A stretch of 64,000 nt of DNA from Colletes latitarsis (GCF_051014445.1 NC_135137.1:32489501-32553500), one strand, 5' to 3'; counted from the first letter of the stretch, positions 23,488-36,784 are shown. Program-made: numbers and translations. The notes: generated by a model from the letters alone, not told the origin.

Positions 23488-25690
23488 ATGCACGATCTAT
23501 CGATGAAGTGCATTTGTTGTAACAATTATTTTTTCCCCCTTTGAATCGTGTGTTCATTATACTGGCCTAGAAATTTACATTTGTCGAAGCAGGTGTTACT
23601 TGTTGGTCATTTATTATTTCTCGAAACAAAATAATGAAATATTTATAAGTGAAATACCCGAGAAATAAGATTCTATGGCAACGGTGTTTATTTTCATCGC
23701 AATGTGAAAATCGTGTGCGAATGCAGTGATGTATAACTCATGGTGGTTTAATTTTCCGGTTTCCGAACACCTGGCGCAAACTTTAAATGTGAAACACCTG
23801 TTTATCTGATAATTTCATGGAATTGTTTCAATTAATTTTAACGTTGCGTGGGAAGTTTAAATGTTTGTTATAAACCAAATTTGCAAGTTTTCAGACCGTT
23901 ATATCCGTGTAATTACAAAGCTTACGTGAAAGTAGCTCTCACGACACACGATTGTTACGATATAAGCATCCTATTCGAGTGTATAATGGTCGTGAAAATT
24001 AACCGCATAATATGTCCCCACCATTCGTACAACGTAAAATTAAATATATTAATTTCGTGGATTTATTACAAATTATAATTATACGATTCCAAGGCAAGAA
24101 TATAAAAATAGAAATACTAGAAAAATTAATATTATATATTAATACAACGCGTACTGTGTTCTTATAAATACCAGATGTGCAAGAAAATTTATTGAAGTTT
24201 AAAATCTCGTTATCTTGATCCTCCACGATAAATTCATATTTTACCGGAATATTAATTTTGTACAAAGTCATTTATGTGTAAGGTATGAAATATTTAATTC
24301 TATATTTAAAATTTTTATTTTTATTTAACGAGAATTGTATTCTTTCCCTTTTATATTTTATTTATTTCATACAGATAAGAATTTCGTCCATGTCTGTTCT
24401 CTAACGAAATTAAAAAAAAAGAAGGTGTTTTCTCTTTGTAATTAATTGGACTTCACTCCATTTATGAGGTGCAAAGAGCTGCCCGGTGAAACGAAATTAG
24501 GGCTTGTTAATGAATTAGTATCGTTTGCACGCGCGTAACAGTAACTTCGTAATATCTGTTTGTCTTGTCAACCGTGGCAATCAAACAATGTAGCAGCAGG
24601 CATCGCTCTCCGTTAATCACTTAGGACAACCGGAATGTGCTTTATTGTCCTCCTATAAACAAACAAAATTAGCTAATAATCCAGTACCCGACGGGAATTT
24701 CATAATTGATGCATCGTCTCAAAATTTATGCATCCGTCTACGCGAGCAATGATGGATTCAGTTGTTACTGCCACCGTTTCTCCATTGATCTTCATATTCC
24801 GCGTATGGATCTCGCGTCCCAGAAACCTGAGACATTACAATTCTTATTATATTCATGATAGACATATTATTAAACTACGGATAATTTTTTTTAATTTTTC
24901 TATCACATATATTCACATAAACATACTGTTTTGTATATTTATATTTCACTACTATTCCCTTAGATTTATTTTTTATATTATTTCTAAATCAAAATAAAAC
25001 GATTAGAACGTTAATGTTCAGAATAATAAAAATTGTTAAATTTTAAAATATTCGATCGGTTATAGTTCGTATATCGTCACTGGCGTTTCATAGAAATATT
25101 TATTTATTGTAAAATCAACGTATGCATTGTTTTTTATGTTTCTGCTTTCAACGAGTCCTCGCCTACTTTCGCGTATATTTTTCGTAATAGTACGTGTCTC
25201 TAATTATTCTTTTCTGCGTGCTGAATAAAGCAAGACAGAGGTCGTCCGTTTATACTTATAAGCACTTAATGTCGCGCTCTTAATAAAAAATGTGGTTAAG
25301 CACGTGCTCCTTTTTAGTCCGTGATTACAAGCAACGTTACAAGAGTAATTAAAACGTAGTGTCATAATGAACTCCGTCCTTTTCCCACTTTAATCCACAG
25401 GCGAAATATTAGCGAGTTAAAAATACATAACTCGCGTCTGAGGGTTCTGGTTAGATTTATCGAAACATCAATTTTTTATTTTTTTTTATGTTAAACGATA
25501 ATTATGGCATACGAATTCATTATTAAATTTAAAAAATTATACCTGACTACGGAATTGTTACGAGATAATAGAATTTAATAATAATTACACAAATTATTCA
25601 CTAAATCTCGTTTTTCCACTTTGTTATTAGTTCCCTTCTATGTACATTTGCTTTTATACGATGAATGGAACTTAAATAAAATATAAAATG
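23488..25690. other. AT-rich unique sequence, nothing recognised
   Basis: Apart from homopolymers, no repeat, RNA gene or coding region was found. ORFs of 76-90 codons at 23848-24997 are rich in Ile, Tyr and Phe, as expected from AT-rich chance frames. Confidence 0.45.
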
Positions 25691-25922
25691 CATCGTGATG
25701 ATGTTCTAAGCCAATTTGAATTTTTCTAAGCTTCGTAATTAAATTCTGAAGAGGTTGGAAACATTGTGGAAACTTGCTATTTTAGTATTTTAAAATAATA
25801 CATTGTGACGATGTTCTAAGCCAATGTTAATTTGAATTTTTCTAAGCTTCGTAATTAAACTCTGAAGAGGTTGGTGAGAAATTAGAAACATTGTGGAAAC
25901 TTGCCATTTTAGTATTATTTTA
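25691..25922 (+). repeat. tandem duplication, two units of about 110-120 bp
   Basis: The block 'gatgttctaagccaat' occurs at both 25699 and 25809. Both units carry 'tttctaagcttcgtaatta' and 'ctgaagaggttgg'. Unit 2 has two small insertions. Confidence 0.88.
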
Positions 25923-26347
25923 AGCAACATTCGCGAGGAATGCGTCACGCCCTAGTTTCGAGTATATACGTACATACAGCCGAGTGTTAATTTTCTACAT
26001 TTCACATTTGTATTCCGCTTGTCCTCCTATTATTGATGACGGCTAGCAGCAGTTTCTTACGTGGAAAAGGTGTTGCACAGTTTTACCGTTAAATAGCGGC
26101 AGGAATGAGAAATTTCGGTAACATTTCACGGGTTCCATTCCAAACACGTTTTGCGTCTGGGGCGCAGTGGCTTCCAAGTAGAAGGGATCATTTCTTACGT
26201 TGGAAACAAAGAAGAAAGAAGTAACTGGGTTGTTCAGTGAGGCGCGATTGTTCAACGTCACCGCCTGTGCTTAAGAATGCGGCTTTGTATTTATCCTAAT
26301 GCACTTTTCATTCGCTCTCGAGCAACGTCCTTACAACTAGGGCTAAA
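25923..26347. other. unique sequence, nothing recognised
   Basis: The 72-codon minus-strand ORF at 26043-26261 is unrecognised. No repeat was seen. Confidence 0.42.
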
Positions 26348-26835
26348 ACTTCTTGTCAAATTATTTGTTTCACGAATATCAAAACTCCAGCTTTAAAATT
26401 CGAGCTTTATTCGTCAAATCAAATCCAAGCACTCACTATTTTTATTTTATTCAAATAACAATCACTGATTCGATTATCTGTCAATTAAAATATATTTCCA
26501 TTATAATTTTGTAACTCAGTTACATTTATCGAACACCAAATAATTTAAAGTCACGAAGAATGTTTATTTTCTTATCCAAAAAGAAAAATGATATACTTCG
26601 AAGGCTGCAACTTCTTGTTAAATTATTTATTTGCCAAATAACCAAACGTTCGAGCTTCATTTAACAAATCAAATACAAACACTATTCGAACACTCACTAT
26701 TTTTATTTTATTCGAATAATCGCTGATTCAATTATCTGTCAATTAAAATATATTTCCATTATAATTTTGTAACTCACTTACATTTATCGAACTCCAAATA
26801 ATTTAAACGAAGAATGTTTATTTTCTTATCCCCCC
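26348..26835 (+). repeat. tandem duplication, two units of about 262 bp
   Basis: Units start at 26348 and 26610 with 'acttcttgt(c/t)aaattattt'. Both contain 'ctgtcaattaaaatatattt' and a 'gaagaatgtttattttctta' block. The second unit has small deletions near its middle and end. Confidence 0.88.
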
Positions 26836-28899
26836 AAAAAAATATTCTATTTCAAAGGGATAAAATAAAATATATCGAAATTAAAATGAATTTGAACACG
26901 TGAGAATTCTACAAGGAATTTATTTTTATTAAAAACACATTTGTGTATTGAAATACATTTCTCAAGGAATAAATTTTTCGACTGCACGATGCTTTCGTTT
27001 CTGCGTCAATTTTTTTACGATACAAGCATCGAATATTGTTTCAACGAATGCTATTTTCAGGGCAGTTTACATGCGAAAGTAGAGTTTTTCGTGGAGCAGA
27101 ACGAATCTCGTAAGTTTTTAAAGCCGTTCTATTATACGGCCGGCAATTAAAACGTAAAATAATACTCGTAGACGGTAATTTCACCGCTATTGTTGCAAAC
27201 AAGTTCTTGGAATTTGCTGCTCAGTTGATCTCGAGCGTGGAAAGTTCATTTTCCATGTCGTAAAGGAAGAAGATAAAGTAACTGGGTCGCAAACTCCATT
27301 CCACGGCCATTCTGTCCTGCGTCTTCTTGTTGGAACGCGTCTTTGCTTTATCGTTTCGCTTGTTTTGGCACGCTTGCCATTACGTTAAACTTATTTCTGT
27401 ATTATTCCGTCCAGCCATTCGATAATCGCGAGATCACGTTCGCATACGTTGCCATCTTTTTATTTTTAGTATCCTAAAAATAATCGTCAAAATAATCAAA
27501 ATTTATTTTAAATTGCACGTGTATAATATTTACTTCTACGTGTACATACGTGATAAAGATATTTAATAAAAATAACGATAACATAAGAGAAGAAACTTTT
27601 TGAGGCCTAAAACCTATATTTAATCTATATTTTTAATTTCTTTATTCGAGGAGAAAAGGCTCGAGTAAACACTTATAAATGGTTCTCCATTAACACGACT
27701 ATTTTATAATCGTTGCTTCGAATTGCAATTCGCATTTACAATTTTAAAAATTAATAAGGTATCGACGAGATACCGATAAGAGTTTATAGCATTTTTATAG
27801 TAAATATTGTGTCCTGCAAATCTTGCTACATCCTAGCTTCCGGTCCTCCATGAAACTTCTTAAACCTTGGCCAATCCTACCTGCTCCTATACTACTTCCA
27901 TAATCCTCCAAATCCATTGTATAAATATATTTCCTCGAGACAGAGTACCAGGGCACTTTTACATCGTTGTAGTCTTTTCTACACGAAAAATAATTTGGCA
28001 GAAGTTTCCACTATGCTTGGTATTTACAAGTTTCGACTGTATTCTTTTACGACTATTTTAGTGTTTGAATATTCCACAAATGATACTGCAGGTTCTTACT
28101 AAAATATTCCAGAAACAAATTCAAACAGTACCAATATAAACATGCACCTAGTATTTAAATTTATTTTGGGGATATTTTACTTGATATTGGCAGAATTCAT
28201 TGGAATTTACAAATATCAAGCACTCTGTCTTTCTGGAAATTTATTTCTGCAACATTTCCAAACTATCCTAATTAGAATATATCAAGTCTCAATATTCGAA
28301 CTCAACAATAAAATCAAATAAGAGACCAGAATAATTTATTTTCAAAGAGACAATAATAGTTTATTTTTACGTTTTAAACCGAGTCCAAACGAAGATATAA
28401 ATATTTATTTTGAGTAATGTAATCGGTTCTGTAAACGTGATAAATTGCAAAATAATCGTCTAATTTTTCTCAGTCGTTCGTTTCTTTCAATTGTGTGTGT
28501 GTGTGCTCGAAATAAAAGAAACGCTCGGCGTTCTTTGCTGTTTTAAATTAATCTCGTAACCCGGATTAAAGGATCACAGAGCAAGTCGTAAACGAGACCT
28601 ACGCCGCGAAACAAGCATTCGCTTACACCAAAGACACGGACAGACATAACTCGTTCACAGTCGCGGACGTAAACTTGCAGTTTCCATCGAGCACGACATT
28701 ATTTCCGCGGGGCAAAAACGGTCTCAGTTTGCCGGCAAACGGCAGAATACTTTTTTTTAAAATGTTTATCCGCAAGGCACAGCGCGAGCAATGCGAGAAA
28801 CACATCAAGAATTCGTTTCGTCGGGGCAGATATTAAACGCGCCACGATATTACTGGAACACGGGACAAAATTTCGCTGCCACGAAACGAACCGAATAGA
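26836..28899. other. unique sequence; GC-richer 27160-27460 and 28560-28960; GT run 28492-28505
   Basis: No gene is supported. ORFs of 61-79 codons in the GC-richer stretches overlap on the minus strand and show no domain. A short GT dinucleotide repeat is the only simple repeat. Confidence 0.42.
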
Positions 28900-29870
28900 G
28901 AAAAACGTGAAAATGGAGAAAAACGAGACGCACGACAAAATGCAACCGAGTAAAAATTGCTAATAGCGATGGAAAGAGTAGAGTTTAGGGTTACTTACAT
29001 TTCCAACTCGATTCGATCGTTTTAAATAAGAATTACAACTTGGCAATTTTTTGTTGGATCATTCGAGCATCTTCAAATTGTTTCTTCTTCTGAAATGCAT
29101 TTTTGATGTTACAATTTCCACACATAAATAGATAAGGACAGAAGTTGATAAACAGACAAAAATCTAAGTGTCAATTATTCCATATAGATTTCACAGAATA
29201 TTTGTGGAGTCTATTAATTCGAAAATTTTAGATGAAACGTGAAAATGGAAAAAATGCAACCAAGTAAAAATTGCTAATAGCAATGGAAAGAGTAGTGTTT
29301 AGGGTTACTTACATTTCCAACTAGATTCGATCGTTTTAAATAAAAATTAGAACTTAGCAATTTTTTGTTGGATCATTCTAGGATCTTCAAATTGTTTCTT
29401 CTTCTGAAAAGGGTTTTTATTGTCACAATTTGCACAGATAAATAGCAAAAGGACAGTAGTTGATAAACAGACAAAAATCGAAGTGTCAATTATTCCTTAT
29501 AGAATTCACAGAATATTTGTGGAGTCTATTAATTCGAAAATTTTAGATGAAACGTGAAAATGGAAAAAACGAGATGCACGAAAAAATGCAACCGAATAAA
29601 TATTGCTAATAGCGATGGAAAGAGTAGAGTTCAGAGTTACTTATATTTTGTACTCGATTCGATCGTTTTAAATAAAAATTAGAACTTAGCAATTTTTTGT
29701 TGGATCATTCTAGGATCTTCAAATTGTTTCTTCTTCTGAAAAGGGTTTTTGATGTTACAATTTGCACAGATAAATAACAAAGCAGAAGTTGATAAATAGA
29801 CAAAAATCAAAGTGTCAATTATTCCGTATAGAATTCACAGAATATTCGTGGATCCTGTTGTAAAATTTTA
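28900..29870 (+). repeat. tandem repeat, three units of about 315-332 bp
   Basis: The 'cgtgaaaatgg' block recurs at 28906, 29238 and 29553. Shared blocks include 'gctaatagc(g/a)atggaaagag' and 'caattttttgttggatcatt'. The third unit ends within about 10 bases of the transposase relic at 29872, which may mark an insertion or recombination boundary. Confidence 0.9.
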
Positions 29871-29871
29871 G

Positions 29872-30192
29872 ACGACGGGACTGTATCGGTCCATATTTTT
29901 TTCGATGGCCCGTTAAATTCGGAAACACGCTCCGCATTTTCACGGGACGAGTTACCAATGCTTTTAGAAGAAATAACTTTGCGCATACATCAAAATGTAC
30001 GATTCCAACATGATGGCGCCCCACCACACGATGCACTGATAGCAAGCAGACAGCTCAGTGATGTTTCCAAATGGATGGATCGGACGTGGTGGACCAATGC
30101 ATTAGTCAGCAAGATCAAACTTAACGCCACGAGATTACTTTTTTTTTTTTGCGGAGATGCGTGGAAAGCATCGTTTATCAAACTGCACTACT
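29872..30192 (+). pseudogene. Tc1/mariner-superfamily DDE transposase fragment, frameshifted
   Basis: Reading in pieces gives DCIGPYFF, then (after a frameshift in a T run) DGPLNSETRSAFSRDELP and RFQHDGAPPH, which matches the conserved second-aspartate block of insect DDE transposases. After a further shift near 30055 comes FPNGWIGRGGP, a stop in place of the usual Trp/Pro region, then SARSNLTPRDYFF, which holds the third acidic residue. The two Asp residues would be about 40-41 residues apart, closer to DD41D-type elements than to classical DD34D mariner. The gene is broken by at least two frameshifts and a stop and lacks both ends. A 122-codon ORF (29958-30326) covers only part of it. Confidence 0.82.
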
Positions 30193-31704
30193 CGATTGTC
30201 TACTTTGCAGCTAATTATAATACTGTTTCCATAAGCGTGGTGCAGAGCGATGGATATTTTGATTTTTATCTGTTTCAATATACCAAGCTTCAAATTCGTC
30301 TTTTTGAAAACCATATATTTCGTTAGAAAAATTTTACTAGATAAGCAGACAGTCAATATTGTGTCATTAATATTAGGTGACAAAAAAAGAAAAACGGCTT
30401 TTTCAGTTGTTCAGTAAATATTAATTACCCAAGTTCAACACGTGGAAATAAATTTATTCAAAATGACCAAAGAGTTGCTTTCCACGATGACTCACGTGAT
30501 CTTAACAGTATAAATTTATTTATTCCAAACTTCACTTTCTTAAAAAGAAATTATTACAGAATACGCAAAGGATGTAAAAATATACGCGTCGAAAGTGTTT
30601 TTAATAGAAAAAACAGGAAGTTTTGTAATGAAAAAATAACTAAATTACTTGAAAAAACCGGTAGAAACTGATTGAACGGAACGATGCTTATTTAATTGTA
30701 TAAATTATTTTGTCCTGGTTTGATTAAATATCAATATCGATTGTTATCAATGTTGCATATAAGGAAGAATATTCAAAGCTTCATTTCCTGATTCAGTTTT
30801 CGTTGTAGAATCTATTGGTTTATTTAACGATTAATGTAAATTTACTAGTCAATCTAAAATGTTGTTATTAAAAGTTCGAAACGTAATTTAATAAAAGAAA
30901 ACACGTATCTCGTCATTTTTCCACTCTGAAGCATGATATTATTTATTTGTACATTTCTATTTGTTAAACGTTCTTATAATTCTTTTTCTGGTTTGCAAGA
31001 ACCTTTCGTAATGAATTTTTTATAGAGTAATAAATTAACAAATTGATTGCCTGTTTTTGTAGTAAGTAAACTGTGGATATTTGTGCACGTAACATATGCA
31101 AAGAAAATACAATATTTGTGTACGTAAAATATGCACACATGCGCGAAAAGTATGCAAATTTGTACGAAAAATATGCTAAATATGCAAGCAATACGTACGA
31201 TATATATTTACCCTGTTAAATATTATCCAAACTATTTTCATATTTTCTCTTTTTGGAAAAAATAAACACCTCCTTTTTACACGGGTACGTATTTTATCGA
31301 TAACAATGTATAAGTATTGGATTTTCCAGGGTATTGTATTTTCTGATTTCACAAAAAACTTAACGTTTTCTCTCATATATTTATATCATAGGTCCTCTTT
31401 AGAAATACTCAACTAATTCAGGTAATGAATAAAATTAAAAATTATCTAAATTCGAAGCAATCAATAGTTCATATTTATTTCTTAACACTACCTTGTACAT
31501 CGAAATACGAACGTGTACGTTCTTCAATTTTTGCACTCCCAAAACTATATACAGTTCTGCTAAAAAAAAAAGTGACGTAATTCTCCTGTTATTATTTCTC
31601 TTCTCTAAAAAAAACGAAATTCTACAGAGCTCTCTGCCTGTAAATGTAACTGGAAATATTCTCGCGTAGAGGGATTCTCTCATGTTCGGTATTTGGATCG
31701 GTTC
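30193..31704. other. AT-rich unique sequence, nothing recognised
   Basis: No further transposase motifs follow the relic. ORFs of 62-82 codons on the minus strand are AT-driven and unrecognised. Confidence 0.45.
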
Positions 31705-32525
31705 TAGTTACAACCACAAAAATATGACTGGAATTTATTACAAAAAGTCTACAAAAACCTTCTATCTCTTGAATCGTGGAAAAAGTGACTTCAGAATTCC
31801 TCTCATTCTCCAATATAAATGTCTGGAGTACTTTTACTATTATTTATTACAAATTTAATATTTTACCAATTCAAAGAATATTAGCTTATGTTAAGAGTGT
31901 GACTTCGAAAATTTCTCAGTGACGAGATTTCAAATAAAAATTTGCAAAATTAATTAACCCAGCAGATTTCCTTTTTCAAAATTCTTTATATTATACCACG
32001 AAAGAGCAACGATTGACGATCTAAATATTTTAGTATTTTATTTTCAAGTCTAGGGGTCGTATAAATTTGTAAAAAAAATTATTTCGAATTTTAGAAAGCC
32101 TTCGATAAACAATTTTCAATCTACTTACAACCACACAAGTGTGACTGTGGGATTTATTGCAAAAAGTCTGGAAAAACCTTGTGTCTTTTGAATCATGGAA
32201 AACGTGACTTCAGAATTCCTCTCATTTTCAAATATAAATGTCTGGAGTACTTTTACTATTATTTATTACAAATTTAATATTTGACCAATTCAAAAAATAT
32301 TAGCTTCAAAGGGCAATTTATGTTAAAAGTGTGATTGTGAAAACTTGTCTATAATAGAACTTCAAATAAAAATTTCAAAAAAATTCTTTATATTATACCA
32401 CGAAAGAGTAACGATCGACTATCTAAATATTTTAGTATTTTATTTTCAAGTCTCGGGGTTGTATAAATTTATAAAAAAAATTATTTCGAATTTTAGAAAG
32501 CCCTCGATAAATAATTTTCGACTCG
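31705..32525 (+). repeat. tandem duplication, two units of about 417 bp
   Basis: Units begin at 31705 and 32122 with a 'tta caaccacac/a' block. They share 'gtctggagtacttttactat', 'cgaaagag(c/t)aacgat', and 'ttttattttcaagtct'. The second unit is slightly shorter, having lost some 20 bases around the middle. Confidence 0.9.
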
Positions 32526-33354
32526 TCTTGTTCATCTCTAACGGAACGTAGAAAAAAATCGTCGAACGTTAGTTCCGGCTAACCAGCGTTATTGCGTAGT
32601 CTCGCGTGAAGTAATACAACCGCGTTCGTCGCGCGGACCGGTGAAAAAAATGTCAGTCTGACCGGTAAAGATTGAAATTTAAGCCGTTTCTCTGGGATCC
32701 TGTGTTCAATTACACATGCTTATACACGCCGAAACGCTTTTTGACGCGACGATGTAAAAATGCGCTTGTTAAAAAAGGAGAAAGAAGAAAAACGGCCAAC
32801 GGAAGAAGAGAGAAAGAGAGAGGGGGGACACGTTGAAACATTGGAATGGAGGCTGCGTGGCGGATTGCGAGCTTTTGTAGCGGGCACACAGAGAACGACA
32901 CATTGTGAAACGGATTGGCTGGTCGGATCTGTCGCGCGGTATCTAGACTGACAAGAAAGACGAAACAACCAATAAACTGTTTCTGAACCTTTTGTTGTGT
33001 ACCGGTGGTCGCGTAACGTTGCTATTCGAATTGAAAATACCCCGTCAGCGCGTTCGAATTGTTACGGACGACTGTTCTTGATCATCGCGCGAAAACCGTA
33101 CGTACGAAAATTATTTGATAAGCCACAGCGGGGGGGAGGGGCACGGGGGAACGAGCGAACCGCGCGGACGGAACAGAACGGAAAAAGAAAAACGCGGTTC
33201 GGGTGATTGAGATTATACGGATGGAAATTACAGACGCGAAGCAAAATTGGAGTGCGTCTGACGATGTCGAATTATACGCGGAATCCAGGGAGAAAAATCG
33301 ACATCTGCATACGTCAATTCCCGTGTTTCGTGCCGCGTGGGGAATATTTCAAGC
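32526..33354. other. GC-rich island, no gene recognised
   Basis: ORFs of 60-82 codons on both strands (32710-33395) overlap and lack domains. The island has GA-rich stretches (32780-32825) and a G-rich run near 33130-33148. Regulatory DNA or a short exon is possible. Confidence 0.38.
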
Positions 33355-34022
33355 TTTCTGATTTAAGTCGCACCGTACGGTGTTCCTTTTTTTAATCGAT
33401 CGGTTTGTTCCCCGATCTATCGTGTCTCGTGGACACAATTTTCCAAACAAGCTCTCCGCTCGATCCTTCTGTTTCTGTCCTTTGTTACTCGATCATTTTT
33501 CTAGTTTGGAATACTCGTGCTTAGAGTTGTGGAGAATAAGCATTGCATGCATGTATTTTTAGTGGAAATTTGTATCCATTGGTTTATTGTAGTTTTCTGA
33601 TTTAAGTCACACGGTACGGTGTTTCTTTTTTTAATCGATCGGTTTGTTCCCCGATCTATCGTGTCTCGTGGACACAATTTTCCAAACAAGCTCTCCGCTC
33701 GATCCTTCTGTTTCTGTCCTTTGTTACTCGATCATTTTTCTAGTTTGGAATACTCGTGCTTAGAGTTGTGGAGAATAAGCATTGCATGCATGTATTTTTA
33801 GTGGAAATTTGTATCCATTGGTTTATTGTAGTTTTCTGATTTAAGTCACACGGTACGGTGTTCCTTTTTTTAATCGATCGGTTTGTATCCCGATCTATCG
33901 TGTCTCGTGGTCACAATTTTCCAGACACAATTTTCTAGTTTGGAATACTCGTGTTTAGAGTTGTGGAGAATAAGCATTGCATGCATGTATTTTTAATGGA
34001 AATTTGTGTCCATTGGTTTATT
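33355..34022 (+). repeat. tandem repeat, 2.8 units of 239 bp, nearly identical
   Basis: Units start at 33355, 33594 and 33833 ('tttctgatttaagtc'). Units 1 and 2 are identical over about 200 bases, with differences only in the first 30. Unit 3 has an internal deletion of about 50 bases. The 60-codon ORF seen twice here is the repeat itself, not a gene pair. The high identity points to recent duplication. Confidence 0.93.
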
Positions 34023-34913
34023 GCACCCCCTGAGCGTCTCGTTCTTTTTTTTTCCAAGTTTCAAACTCAGTTAGCAGAAAACCGTCAAGCTAAGAACGAC
34101 ATTTTCGTTTTGTAAAACTACGTTAATTAAATAGATACTTAGGTCGAAACTCTGTCGTATTTATTTAGCAAATATTCAACAAGAGTATTGAAGGATCTCC
34201 AAACTTTGGTCAAATTTCTGGTCAAATTTACGTATTTTTCTCCACTCTGAAAAATAGCTCTATAATACTTTCTTTTATAGATATTCGATATTAAAAAATT
34301 GCGATCTATTAACAGAAAATTTGTTGTCACGATATTAATTTTTTGCGTTACTCGTTATTATCAAATTTCACACAGTGCAAAGCATCGTCTAGTGACCCTG
34401 TACGGTTTCCAAAATGTTCCACGTTCCTCAGCTGTTGAAATTCCAGGAGATATTAGAAAGAAAGTAATCGTAACTTTCCCGATGGAAATAAGCATCCTCG
34501 TTCACAATTTATTTAATTATTCGTTCGTTCGAAACTTCGCTGGAAACTTTAGACGAGTTGGTAATGTTACGATTCTATTTACGACCGAAATTCATAACTG
34601 GTAACTGTTTCCATTTGGTTAGTCTTCTGGTTTGTTCTCACAGTCGAGGGAGATTTTTCGTTTTTAGGCAATCACGACGACCGTTTCGAGATAATTGCAT
34701 TTTTAAATTGAAATACGTGACGTTTTCGCTGCTTTCCTCGCCGTCTGTACGCGTGTCAAATCCTTTCTTTCTTCGCAGACCCGAAAATTCGGCTATCGAA
34801 ACGTTGCGTGGGCAAGCAGAATTAGTTCGACATCCGAATTCGGGTTTCAAAACGAACTGCTTTTAAACCGAGAATATTGGAAACGATTACTGAGTCTGAA
34901 CGAGCAAAGTTCC
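34023..34913. other. unique sequence, nothing recognised
   Basis: Two overlapping plus-strand ORFs of 101 and 102 codons (34299-34866) in different frames show no domain. No repeat. Confidence 0.42.
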
Positions 34914-35600
34914 GAATTAATAATTGCAATAGAACTATTTTATTATGCAAGTTATCTCTCTTGGAGAGTTGGAATATCTCAAAATATTCTCACAAAATTC
35001 AAACGCGTCTAAAGGTTGACATCTATCATCTTTTTTGGGAGGATTGAAAATGTTATAATAGAATATCGATTATTGAACGAAAAAACGATTTTTTGAATTA
35101 ATAATTGCAATCCAACTATTTTATTATGCAAGTTATCTCTCTTGGAGAGTTGGAATATCTCAAAATATTCTCATAAAATTTAAACGCGTCTAAAGGTTAA
35201 CATCTATCATCTTTTTTGGGAGGATTGGAAATGTTATAATAGAATATCGATTATTGAACGAAAAAACGATTTTTTGAATTAATAATTGCAATCCAACTAT
35301 TTTATTATGCAAGTTATCTCTCTCTTGGAGAGTTGGAATATTTCAAAATATTCTCATAAAATTTAAATGCATCTAAAGATTGACATCTATCATGTTTTTT
35401 GGGAGGATTGAAAATGTTATAATAGAATATCGATTATTGAACGAAAAAACTGTGTTTTGAATTAATAATTGCAATCCAACTATTTTATCACACAAAATAC
35501 ACCCCTCTTGAAGAATTAGAATATATCAAAATATTCTCATAAAATTCAAACATATCTGAAAGCTCAGTGATATCTGCCATCTTTTTTGTTGTGTATCTGT
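34914..35600 (+). repeat. tandem repeat, four units of about 181 bp
   Basis: The 'gaattaataattgcaat' block recurs at 34914, 35095, 35276 and 35459. Each unit ends with 'atcgattattgaacgaaaaa'-like sequence except the last, which is diverged. A partial relic of the unit ('tctcaaaat(a/g)ttct', 'tatcatcttttttg') appears at 35905-36005. Confidence 0.92.
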
Positions 35601-35611
35601 CACATAAAAAT

Positions 35612-35915
35612 TGTAATATATAAGACTCGATGACAAGTGAATAGCTTCATGATTGTCAAACTTGACATCAAGAACTTAAAAGGGTTAAAACAATTTTTAG
35701 AAAAGTTGTCACATTTTATAGATTCTGAAATTTCTAAAAAATGAATTAATATTTATTTTACTACTACCAGTTTTGTTTACCTTCAGAGTATTTAAAATTC
35801 TGGTAGAACTTATGGATCAGGTACACCATAAATAAAATCAACACTTTCAAATAGAACTACTGACAATTATAGTGTATTTATATGTACCAAAGAAATTAAA
35901 ACGATAGATTTTAGA
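35612..35915 (+). repeat. dispersed 300-bp repeat, copy 1
   Basis: It matches 40366-40715 in order and orientation, with shared blocks 'agcttcatgattgtcaaac', 'aaattctggtagaacttatg' and 'gaaattaaaacgatagat'. It includes the right end of the TTAA element family A and continues past its TTAA, so the duplicated segment is larger than the element. Confidence 0.85.
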
Positions 35916-35924
35916 ATGTCTCAA

Positions 35925-35971
35925 AATGTTCTGATAAAATTCAAACGCATAGTGAATTTTATCAGAACATT
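35925..35971. other. perfect 19-bp inverted repeat with 9-base loop
   Basis: Bases 35925-35943 (aatgttctgataaaattca) pair without mismatch with 35953-35971 across the loop aacgcatag. It lies in a relic of the 181-bp repeat, so it may come from a small inverted duplication of that unit. A transcript would form a short hairpin, but the stem is shorter than a usual insect pre-microRNA. Confidence 0.8.
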
Positions 35972-36784
35972 TGTGAATGCTCAGTGATATCTATCATCTT
36001 TTTTGAGACAGATCAACGATCATCATATGATATCAGTAAGTGGAAGAAATGTTTGCTGTCTCCGTTCGATCTATATTGTCCTTTCTTTCTTATTTACAAT
36101 GAACAGTGACTTCAGATTCGTCGACAACTTCCAATCTCCGCACAGTAGCGGACAATCTTGATTATTCCAAGAATTTTCAATCCCGATTTCCTGCATTAAT
36201 CGAGGTTCTACCGTAGATATATCTGTCTCGTGAAATGGGCTGCTGTAACTCGTTCGAGCAGCGTTCTATCCAGGAGTAATAGCATTTACGGCCAGTATTC
36301 TGTAGATGCACTTGACCGAATCAAGTTTCGAAACGTTCAGACGCGAGTTTTCTTGATATTGAAACTTGGATGTAAATATTAGCTGGACCAGAATAGTTTC
36401 TAGCATCCTCGAACAGTGGAACGGAACATATGTTCTTAACAAGATAAAAATTAGTAACTATGTAATGCAATTTCACACGTAGATAATATGTTTATCACCT
36501 TTGCAACATAATGTAATTTTAAAGGAAACTTTTCGCTGATGCGAATTCGTCAATTAAATGATCAATCGCTCGTAAATGTAACTGCGAATTACTTCTTCGA
36601 GTACATTTATGTTAATCAGTAAACGCGATTACGTAAACTTGTTAATCGAATACGTGTTGCATGAGGATATAATCGATTGATTCGTTCTAATTATCTGCAA
36701 TTGATATTAATATTGCATAATATAAATAAATCAATTAAACGATTATAATATTCATCAAACTATTAGTCGATATCAAATAACATA
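35972..36784. other. AT-rich unique sequence, nothing recognised
   Basis: No repeat or coding feature was seen apart from the tail of the degraded 181-bp unit up to about 36005. Confidence 0.45.

Noticed and set aside
33380..33801. Two identical 60-codon ORFs as a duplicated gene
   Set aside because: They are the same stretch of the 239-bp tandem repeat seen twice; the third unit does not keep the frame.
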